A model generated the notes under the pieces. The model saw nothing but the letters and a program-made list of their open reading frames with translations, had not been told where the DNA came from and made no database searches. Both the position numbers and the translations under genes were made by a program. Below are positions 1 through 5,235 of a stretch of DNA of 8,411 nucleotides, one piece after another (the stretch's first letter is position 1; the number at the start of each line of letters is the position of its first letter). The stretch comes from JBCBJZ01 sp038522635 (lineage in GTDB: Bacteria > Pseudomonadota > Alphaproteobacteria > Rhizobiales > Hyphomicrobiaceae), in contig JBCBJZ010000154.1 in the NCBI GenBank assembly GCA_038522635.1, positions 1-8,411 on the forward strand. Direction: 5' to 3'.

Positions 1-87
1 CTCACAAAACGACTCAGGAACTCACTTGCCGTCAATCCAGAGGCTGGTGGCGTCCAGGTGCGCTGCGCAACCGACATAGGCAAGAGC

Positions 88-1107
88 ATGCACGACGCGC
101 CCCCAACAACCAGGTTTGCCAAGGCGCAGGCGACGAGCCTTGATGAGACCGCAACGCCCGCGTCGTCGGGCGCTAAGCGGACGGCGGGCGTCGCATCGCT
201 TTACCTCAAGCTTTGGGCCGGCGCAGCGCTGGTGGCGATCCTCTATGTGGGCAGTCTGTTCGCAACGGGCGTGGTGCGCCCGGCCTCTTTGGCGGGCATG
301 TCGACCGACGCCACCGCGCTGACCATCGATCGCGAGGCGCGCCGCGGGGTTGAACGCGCGCGCGTGCTTAACGACGAATTGGCGGCGGCCCGCGCAGCGC
401 TTCTGAAGGAGCAACGTGAGCGCGCCGACCTGGCCGAGCGTCTCGCCCTGCTGGAAGCGCGCAATGGCGTGCGCGTGCTGGCCGGGTTGAACCCTCCTCC
501 CGCTGACTCGGCGGCCCGCCCAGCCGACAAGCAACGCATTTCATCGCCGGCGACCCGGCCCAAACGTCCGGCTACCAAAACCCGAGCCGCAAAGCCGGCG
601 AGCGCGCGCCCATCGCTCCGCCGTCCCTCACCGCCGCCGCGCGCCACAGCAGCACGACAACAGGCCCCGCAACAGCCCACAGATCCGCTTGCCCGGGTGC
701 GTGTGCCGCTTACAACCGGCTCCGTTGTGCAGCCGACGCGGCCCGACGGCGTCACCAACGCCAACCTCACCCGACCCCCAACCGATACGCAGCCTCGGGT
801 TTCGGTGACCGATCTTGCCGGCTTCGGCGTTGCCACCGTGACGCCGCCCGCACCGCCTGGCATCGAGGTCGCCTCCGGCCCCAACCGAGAAGCGGTACGG
901 CTTTCCTGGGCGCTCCTCAGCGAGCGTTACGGCCGCATCTTCGGGCCGCTGCGTCCGCGCGTGGTGCAAGGTGCGCCGGGCCAGCGCGCCTATCGCCTGA
1001 TCGCGGGTCCGTTACGCTCACAGGCGCAGAGCATCCGGGTATGCGCGATGTTGCAGGCACGGGGCGTGAGTTGCCGGCCTGCGGGCTTTACGGGCCAGGC
1101 GCTTTGA
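88..1107 (+). CDS. SPOR-like domain membrane protein, probable cell-envelope/division protein
   Basis: Predicted 339 aa bitopic inner-membrane protein. Seen: a short cytoplasmic N-terminus, one hydrophobic segment at about residues 42-63, a charged helical stretch at about 80-125 rich in Glu/Arg/Ala with coiled-coil character, a long Pro/Arg/Ala/Thr linker (about 135-255), and a C-terminal module at about 257-337. That module has the YRLIAGPLRSQ segment (from residue 302) and a closing FTGQAL, with two cysteines (C319, C329). This matches the SPOR-type module of alphaproteobacterial envelope proteins. SPOR domains bind denuded peptidoglycan glycan strands at division sites; that role here is inferred. 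I chose ATG 88, which has AGG 7 nt upstream, but an in-frame GTG lies at 58 and the frame is open to base 1, so the gene could begin earlier. It converges on the CPBP gene. Gene reality is fairly sure, the exact role less so. Confidence 0.8.
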   Translation: MHDAPPTTRFAKAQATSLDETATPASSGAKRTAGVASLYLKLWAGAALVAILYVGSLFATGVVRPASLAGMSTDATALTIDREARRGVERARVLNDELAAARAALLKEQRERADLAERLALLEARNGVRVLAGLNPPPADSAARPADKQRISSPATRPKRPATKTRAAKPASARPSLRRPSPPPRATAARQQAPQQPTDPLARVRVPLTTGSVVQPTRPDGVTNANLTRPPTDTQPRVSVTDLAGFGVATVTPPAPPGIEVASGPNREAVRLSWALLSERYGRIFGPLRPRVVQGAPGQRAYRLIAGPLRSQAQSIRVCAMLQARGVSCRPAGFTGQAL

Positions 1108-1137
1108 TGAGCCGCGGCTTAGAGTCGGCTCGCATCA
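1105..1137. terminator. Hairpin between convergent genes, possible bidirectional terminator
   Basis: GAGCCG (1109-1114) pairs with CGGCTC (1126-1131). The stem continues as TGAT (1105-1108) with ATCA (1134-1137) across a 2-nt bulge. It starts on the stop codon of the SPOR gene and lies before the 3' end of the convergent CPBP gene. There is no clear T-tract on either side, so intrinsic termination is only suggested by position and stem. Confidence 0.35.
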
Positions 1138-1146
1138 GGCCGTTCG

Positions 1147-1905
1147 TCAGCCCGCATTCGAGACGCCGGTGAAGAAGTAGCGACCCAGGCCCACGGTGAA
1201 GATCAGGTTGCCGTAAATCGCATGCTCGAACCACACTGCGAGCAGCGAGCGCGTCTGCATGTAGCGGTAGGCGAAAAGGATGCCGCCCAGCGCCGAGATC
1301 GTGAACGTGACCCAGCTTGCGAACATGATGTGCGCGAAGCCGAACAGCAGCCCGTTGGTGATGATGGCAAGGGCCTTGTGATCACCGAAGAGCCCCCCAT
1401 AGCGATGGAAGAAAAAGCTGCGGTAGATCGCCTCCTGCACCAGCGCGGACAGGAACGGGTAGAGCAGCATGATCGTCAGCCAGAGCTGAAACGCGTAGCG
1501 CGGAAAGGCGAGGAAGCGTTCAGGCACGTCGATCCAGGCGAAGGCCGTGATGGCGGCGCCGGCGGGAATGAACAACGCGATGATCGCCAGGAACGTACGC
1601 CACCGCATCGGCACCGCCAGTTCGCGTCGGATTGAGAAGCGGTTGTCCCACAGCAGGTAGAGGATGATCCCCACCATGACCGGCAGCAGCGCGGCAAACA
1701 GCGGCACGCGCCAGCCATAGATCGCATAGGTCATGGCGATCGGCGCGCCAATGAAAAGGACGCCAATTTCGCCGATCAATCGCAAGCGGCGCGCGAGACC
1801 GACGCCGGCGTCTTCGGCGCTGCGGTGCACCGTCCCGCCGGCGGCAAAACCGGATGAGGGAAAGACGTTGGGGTCGAGCTGCGGCGTGGCGTTCCCATCC
1901 ACCAT
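1147..1905 (-). CDS. CPBP-family intramembrane metalloprotease homologue (Abi/Rce1 type)
   Basis: A 252 aa polytopic membrane protein with hydrophobic segments at about residues 43-62, 67-86, 104-124, 138-156, 176-195, 199-214 and 220-242. The conserved CPBP (PF02517) motifs are visible. Motif 1 is Q157-E158-AIY-R162, followed by the SFFFHRYG stretch; motif 2 is F188-GFA-H192; the last motif is in FEHAIYGN (E227, H228, N233). The family includes the Rce1 CAAX-processing proteases and bacterial self-immunity and membrane proteins; the substrate here is unknown. Odd point: motif 1 is usually EExxxR, and the first Glu is Gln here (see findings). The start ATG at 1905 has an AAAGGA element about 12 nt upstream. 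It lies 73 bp downstream of the ELM1-family gene on the same strand, so cotranscription is possible. The SPOR gene converges on it. Confidence 0.85.
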   Translation of the reverse strand: MVDGNATPQLDPNVFPSSGFAAGGTVHRSAEDAGVGLARRLRLIGEIGVLFIGAPIAMTYAIYGWRVPLFAALLPVMVGIILYLLWDNRFSIRRELAVPMRWRTFLAIIALFIPAGAAITAFAWIDVPERFLAFPRYAFQLWLTIMLLYPFLSALVQEAIYRSFFFHRYGGLFGDHKALAIITNGLLFGFAHIMFASWVTFTISALGGILFAYRYMQTRSLLAVWFEHAIYGNLIFTVGLGRYFFTGVSNAG

Positions 1906-1978
1906 GAGCGGCCTGGTTCCTTTTGCGGAGCGCGACGTTTGAGCGGGGCGGCAAGCCTATGTCCGGCCAACGGTGGCC

Positions 1979-3229
1979 TCACGTCAACATGGCGTTGCGA
2001 CGGCGCCAGCGCTCTACAATTTCGCGTGCGATGGCGGCAGCGCTGTCGAGGGGTGTGTAGGCCCACGAATCGTGCGCTGCCTCACCTGCGTCGGAGACGC
2101 GCATAGCATGAGCCGTGCCGAAGGCGCGCATGGCATGAGCCGCGTCGAAGGCCCGCGTGGCCCCATGCGCCTCCATCATGGCGTGGAAGCGATGAAACTT
2201 CGCGCGACCGCCGGAGGGATGAAAGACGAACACGGGCCGACCCGTCGCAGCAGCCTCGCCGACCATGTTGACTGAATCCCCGGTCACCACCAGCGCATCG
2301 GCATGGGCGAGAAAGTCCGGATAAGGGTTCGCGCCCTCCCCCTCATAGAGGAGGTGCGGCGCGTGGCGGGTCGCCTCGACCGCAGCGGCGATGAGGCCGT
2401 CGTGGGTCCGCCGTGAGCGCGTGATCATGAACGAGACGTCGCCCGTATCGGCGAGCGCGCGCAGCCCAACACCAAGCCGCGCATCATCAGCGTCCCGGTA
2501 ACGGTAGCCACCACCGTTTCCCCCTAAGATGACCGCGATACGCCGGCCCGGGAGATCGGCGATGGCGTCAGGCATCTGCGCGCGCAACGTCGCAAGCCGC
2601 GCCTGCGAAAACGGATGCGGACTGGCAAGCGTGTGCATCACGTTGGCCCCGCGCCGCCGATCGTGTCGCGGCACCCAGATCAGGTCGGCGGTATCGGCGG
2701 GCGTCTTGGGGTCGAGCAACACAACCGTGTAGGTCTGCCGGCCCGCCACCCGTTTCAACTTGCGAATATAGGGGATCGCAGCCGGCCCCGTCGCGATGGC
2801 GAGCGGCGGCCATGGCGGCGCAAAGGCGCTGCCGTCCTGGCCAAACCGAACGTCAGCCGGCACGCCACCCCAGGGGTTGATCAACCTCGCAAGCCCTTTG
2901 CGCGTCACGCGCTTATGCACGCCCACCATGCCAAGGGCTGCCGTGACACCCTCAAGTTGGGTGATCATGCCCGCTTTGCCATCGCTGATCAGCCAGACAT
3001 CGCGGCCCTCCAAGGTGGGCGCATCATCGGCTTGGCCCGCAGCGGCGCTCACGTCAGGACGCGGCCGCGTTGGCTCATCAGCCGCATCGCCATCAGACAC
3101 CTCACGCTGCCGCCCCTCGTGCCCTTCGGGTTTCGCTTGCATCCATCGCCACATGTTCAAATCGAGCGCGGTGGCCCAATTGGGACCGAGTTGGAACCGA
3201 GTTGGGCCGCGCATCAAAACTTTACGCAT
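1979..3229 (-). CDS. Mitochondrial fission ELM1 family protein (DUF1022/PF06258)
   Basis: Up to 416 aa, soluble. The family domain runs from about residue 77 to 405. It starts at VWLISDGKAG (78-87), then LIWVPRHDRRRG (183-194) with the MHTLASPHPF block (198-207), a Gly-rich AVILGGNGGGY (232-242), and a glycosyltransferase-B-like C-terminal block, VVTGDSVNMVGEAAATGRPV (314-333), followed by PSGGRAKFHRFH. The family is named for plant ELM1, which recruits a dynamin to mitochondria. The biochemical role of the bacterial members is not settled; the fold resembles nucleotide-sugar transferases such as MurG. Residues 1-75 show no recognisable conservation, so the true start may be an internal ATG (residue 6, 26 or 30) or the GTG at residue 44. 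No convincing ribosome site decides between them. Residues 360-386 are 9-residue repeats that appear inserted in the C-terminal domain. Divergent from the Lrp gene; CPBP gene follows. Confidence 0.85.
   Translation of the reverse strand: MRKVLMRGPTRFQLGPNWATALDLNMWRWMQAKPEGHEGRQREVSDGDAADEPTRPRPDVSAAAGQADDAPTLEGRDVWLISDGKAGMITQLEGVTAALGMVGVHKRVTRKGLARLINPWGGVPADVRFGQDGSAFAPPWPPLAIATGPAAIPYIRKLKRVAGRQTYTVVLLDPKTPADTADLIWVPRHDRRRGANVMHTLASPHPFSQARLATLRAQMPDAIADLPGRRIAVILGGNGGGYRYRDADDARLGVGLRALADTGDVSFMITRSRRTHDGLIAAAVEATRHAPHLLYEGEGANPYPDFLAHADALVVTGDSVNMVGEAAATGRPVFVFHPSGGRAKFHRFHAMMEAHGATRAFDAAHAMRAFGTAHAMRVSDAGEAAHDSWAYTPLDSAAAIAREIVERWRRRNAMLT
2099..2152 (-). repeat. 27 bp in-frame tandem duplication inside the ELM1-family gene
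   Basis: Two copies (2099-2125 and 2126-2152) match at 24 of 27 bases. On the coding strand they give AFDAAHAMR (residues 360-368) and AFGTAHAMR (369-377). A third, degenerate unit, VSDAGEAAH (378-386), follows. The period is nine codons, so the reading frame is kept. Confidence 0.85.
3180..3208. repeat. 11 bp tandem repeat with adjoining 10 bp palindrome
   Basis: TTGGGACCGAG (3180-3190) is followed by TTGGAACCGAG (3191-3201) and a partial third unit TTGGGCC (3202-3208). It overlaps the perfect palindrome CCCAATTGGG at 3175-3184. The period is not a multiple of three although it lies in the nominal 5' end of the ELM1 gene. This argues that the segment is upstream or poorly constrained sequence. 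Confidence 0.6.
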
Positions 3230-3437
3230 TCCATCAGCGTTTGACCTGCCCTAATGTTGCGCGCAACGCCACCGTGCAACTGTGCCATCGTCCGGGATGC
3301 GCGGCGCGATCGCATCATCGTTGCGATTCCGCTCAAACGCGCGCCAGACGCCGCACCGCTTCCGCCCACGCCCCGCCTCTCGCTTGTTTGCTCTTTGGCC
3401 CTCAATCATGCGCGCCGCTGTAAATCCTGGTGCACCG
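3230..3437. promoter_or_regulatory. Divergent intergenic region between ELM1-family gene and lrp-type gene
   Basis: Two short dyads are visible. One is the perfect 12 bp palindrome GTTGCGCGCAAC at 3256-3267. The other is ATCGCA-N7-TGCGAT at 3309-3327. On the minus strand TTGCAC (3270-3275) and CATTAG (3251-3256 reversed) are 17 bp apart and bracket the first palindrome, but both match promoter consensus poorly. Autoregulation by the Lrp-type protein is plausible from position only. Confidence 0.3.
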
Positions 3438-3926
3438 ATGACCGTTCGTCTTGACGCCACCGATTGGCGCATCCTCAAACACCTGCAGGGCAACGCCCGC
3501 ATGACCAACGTCGACCTCGCACGGCGGTCAGCGTTGTCGCCGCCACCGTGCCTCCGCCGGGTGCGCGCGCTCGAAGAAGCCGGCGTGCTTGAGGGCTATT
3601 TCGCCAACATCGATGAGCGCGCCATCGGCTTCCAGCTCACCGCCTTCGCCATGGTGGGGCTGCACGCGCAGGCCGAACAGGATCTGACCGCTTTCGAGAA
3701 TCGCGTGCTGACCTGGCCGATCGTGCGCGAGTGCCACATGCTGTCGGGCGAGACCGACTTCCTGCTCCGCTGCGTCACCACCGACCTGGTCGCGTTTCAG
3801 GATTTCGTCATGAAGGACCTCACGGCCGCTCCCAACGTGGCGAGCGTCAAAACGCATCTGACGATGCGGCGCTCCAAGTTTGAACCCGGTGTGCCGATCC
3901 CGGACCCTGAGCACATGGAACGCTGA
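3438..3926 (+). CDS. Lrp/AsnC-family transcriptional regulator
   Basis: 162 aa, the usual size for the family. Seen: an N-terminal helix-turn-helix starting LDATDWRILKHLQGNAR (residues 5-21), the recognition segment LARRSALSPPPCLRRVRALEEAGVL (27-51), then GYFANIDERAIGF as the hinge. The C-terminal RAM/AsnC ligand-binding domain covers about 67-143, with the typical SGETDFLLRC turn (103-112; G104, D107). Family members bind amino acids or related acids and assemble as dimers to octamers to control local metabolic genes or act globally. An in-frame ATG at 3408 could add ten residues; I prefer 3438 because homologues begin a few residues before the Leu-Asp-Asp/Ala-x-D motif. Neither start has a good Shine-Dalgarno. 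The dehydrogenase gene begins 93 bp downstream on the same strand and is the likely target. The effector cannot be read from the sequence. Confidence 0.92.
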   Translation: MTVRLDATDWRILKHLQGNARMTNVDLARRSALSPPPCLRRVRALEEAGVLEGYFANIDERAIGFQLTAFAMVGLHAQAEQDLTAFENRVLTWPIVRECHMLSGETDFLLRCVTTDLVAFQDFVMKDLTAAPNVASVKTHLTMRRSKFEPGVPIPDPEHMER

Positions 3927-3962
3927 AGACGGCACGCTAGACACGCACGCTATCACCGCATC

Positions 3963-3981
3963 GTTATGGAAACGCCATAAC
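3963..3981. promoter_or_regulatory. 19 bp inverted repeat, candidate operator for the dehydrogenase gene
   Basis: GTTATGG (3963-3969) and CCATAAC (3975-3981) are perfect 7 bp inverted arms around a 5-nt spacer, in the gap between the Lrp-type gene and the dehydrogenase start at 4020. No T-tract follows, so an operator fits better than a terminator. Binding by the neighbouring Lrp-type protein is inferred from position. Confidence 0.45.
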
Positions 3982-4019
3982 CCTTTCGATCATCCTCCCA
4001 ACACAAGGAATGCAAGCCC

Positions 4020-4901
4020 ATGAGCAAAGTCGCTTTTCTCGGTCTCGGTGTGATGGGCTACCCCATGGCCGGCCATCTCGCCCAAAAGGGGGGGCATGAG
4101 GTCACCGTCTACAACCGCACCGCCTCCAAAGCGCAAGCGTGGGCGCAGGCCTACGGGGGAGCGCACGCGCCGACACCGGCAGCGGCTGCCGAAGGCGCGG
4201 ACTTCGTGTTCGCCTGCGTGGGTAACGATGATGATTTGCGCGCGGTGACCACCGGTGAAGACGGCGCGTTCCACAACCTCGCCGACGGCGCGATCTTCAT
4301 CGACAACACCACCGCGTCGGCGAACGTGGCGCGCGAACTTTACGCGCAGGCCAAAGCACGCGGCGCCGACTTCCTCGATGCGCCCGTCTCAGGCGGCCAG
4401 GCCGGCGCCGAGAATGGCGCGTTGACCGTGATGGTCGGCGGCGATGAGGCGGTGTTTGAAAAGGCCAAGCCCGCCATCGATTGCTACGCCCGCATGGTCA
4501 ACCTGATCGGGCCCGCAGGCAGTGGCCAACTGACCAAAATGGTCAACCAGATCTGCATCGCAGGCCTCGTCCAGGGGTTGTCGGAAGGCTTGCACATGGC
4601 GCAATGCGCAGGGCTCGACATCCCCAAAGTGATGGAGACGATCGCCAAGGGTGCGGCTGGCTCCTGGCAAATGGAAAACCGCTGGCAGACCATGGCCGAT
4701 GACCACTTCGACCACGGTTTTGCGGTTGATTGGATGCGCAAGGACCTTTCGATTTGCCTCGATGAAGCCCGCCACAACGGCGCGCATCTGCCGATCGCCG
4801 CCCTGGTCGATCAGTTCTACGCGGAAGTGCAATCGATGGGCGGCGGGCGCTGGGATACCTCCAGCCTCATCAAACGACTGAACAACGCCAAGCAAGGGTG
4901 A
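4020..4901 (+). CDS. NAD(P)-dependent beta-hydroxyacid dehydrogenase (3-hydroxyisobutyrate dehydrogenase family)
   Basis: 293 aa, full length for the family, cytosolic. The N-terminal Rossmann motif is G8-L-G10-VM-G13, and the second strand ends in YNRT (31-34). An Arg there usually favours NADP(H) over NAD(H). The substrate loop is DAPVSGGQAGAENG (120-133). The catalytic Lys is K173 in GSGQLTKMVNQ, with N176 beside it. The all-helical C-terminal domain ends with RWDTSSLIKRL (277-287). The family reversibly oxidises 3-hydroxy acids such as 3-hydroxyisobutyrate (valine catabolism) or reduces tartronate semialdehyde or short semialdehydes; sequence alone does not separate these. Start ATG 4020 has AAGGA 10 nt upstream. 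Its position after an Lrp-type regulator supports a role in amino-acid or small-acid metabolism, but no other valine-pathway gene is in view. Confidence 0.92.
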   Translation: MSKVAFLGLGVMGYPMAGHLAQKGGHEVTVYNRTASKAQAWAQAYGGAHAPTPAAAAEGADFVFACVGNDDDLRAVTTGEDGAFHNLADGAIFIDNTTASANVARELYAQAKARGADFLDAPVSGGQAGAENGALTVMVGGDEAVFEKAKPAIDCYARMVNLIGPAGSGQLTKMVNQICIAGLVQGLSEGLHMAQCAGLDIPKVMETIAKGAAGSWQMENRWQTMADDHFDHGFAVDWMRKDLSICLDEARHNGAHLPIAALVDQFYAEVQSMGGGRWDTSSLIKRLNNAKQG

Positions 4902-5048
4902 AGGTAAAGGTAGGGGTTACGGTCGCGATCCCCATACGATCTTCAACTTCATCCAGCCCGAAGTGAAGCCGTACCGCTAGATCCGGCTAGCGCTCCTGTA
5001 CTGAAGCAGAAGCGCTGGTGCGCGAGATGTTCCAGCCGATCTCTTTCG

Positions 5049-5076
5049 CTGAACGCCAGCTAAACGGCGCGTTCAG
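5049..5076. repeat. Inverted repeat 1, 8 bp arms
   Basis: CTGAACGC (5049-5056) and GCGTTCAG (5069-5076) are perfect inverted arms around 12 nt. It is 147 bp after the dehydrogenase stop and lacks a T-tract, so it may be a weak terminator or part of the downstream leader. Confidence 0.5.
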
Positions 5077-5092
5077 GGTTGCCTCAACCGCC

Positions 5093-5114
5093 GATGGTTA
5101 ACGTCACAACCATC
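5093..5114. repeat. Inverted repeat 2, 7 bp arms
   Basis: GATGGTT (5093-5099) and AACCATC (5108-5114) are perfect arms around 8 nt. It lies one base before the large nested hairpin. CAACC (5107-5111) could alternatively pair with GGTTG (5202-5206) beyond that hairpin. Confidence 0.5.
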
Positions 5115-5115
5115 A

Positions 5116-5202
5116 CGCAGGGTTCGCTCAAGCGTCCCCCCGCTGCTCCGGCCCGCTCCCTCAAGGTCCCCCCTCAAGGCCGGAGCACGAGCGAACCCTG
5201 CG
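5116..5202. repeat. Large nested inverted repeat (14 bp outer, 10 bp inner arms)
   Basis: The outer arms CGCAGGGTTCGCTC (5116-5129) and GAGCGAACCCTGCG (5189-5202) are perfect complements. Inside them TGCTCCGGCC (5144-5153) and GGCCGGAGCA (5178-5187) are also perfect. The left side has a 14-nt unpaired bulge, the right only one base. The 24-nt loop contains CCCTCAAGG twice (5158-5166 and 5171-5179). It ends 33 bp before the start of the Arg-rich gene, so it is either a 5' leader hairpin or a repetitive extragenic palindrome. Confidence 0.8.
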
Positions 5203-5220
5203 GTTGATGAGGACCACGTC

Positions 5221-5235
5221 AAAAGGAGATCCCCC
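5221..5235 (+). promoter_or_regulatory. Strong ribosome binding site of the Arg-rich gene
   Basis: AAGGAG at 5223-5228 stands 7 nt before ATG 5236 and lies just outside the large hairpin. It fixes the start of the gene and suggests efficient translation. Confidence 0.8.

Larger units (their letters stand above)
4902..5235. other. 334 bp intergenic region, structured on its right half
   Basis: No supported gene. The left end has five GGTNNN hexamers in a row (4897-4926). Read in the +1 frame relative to the dehydrogenase these are followed by a peptide ending FNFIQPEVKPYR before TAG at 4978-4980, but there is no start codon and an upstream stop at 4879. From 5049 to 5202 three inverted repeats follow each other, listed separately. 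A strong ribosome site ends the region. Confidence 0.6.

Noticed and set aside
22..534. Minus-strand open frame of 170 codons opposite the SPOR gene
   Set aside because: Arg/Ala/Gly-rich composition typical of a GC-rich antisense frame; the plus-strand protein has a membrane segment, coiled coil and recognisable C-terminal module.
1222..1635. Plus-strand open frame of 137 codons opposite the CPBP gene
   Set aside because: Charged, low-complexity composition without domains; it is the complement of the well-supported membrane protein.
2615..3244. Plus-strand open frame of 209 codons opposite the ELM1-family gene
   Set aside because: The minus strand has the family motifs in order over more than 300 residues; this frame shows none.
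3282..3437. N-terminal extension of the Lrp-type protein to an upstream GTG at 3282
   Set aside because: Adds 52 residues with no family counterpart and runs through the divergent promoter region; family length fits the ATG at 3438.
5116..5202. Large inverted repeat as a complete insertion sequence or CRISPR-like array
   Set aside because: No transposase, no flanking target duplication that I can see, and the arms are a single inverted pair rather than spaced direct repeats.
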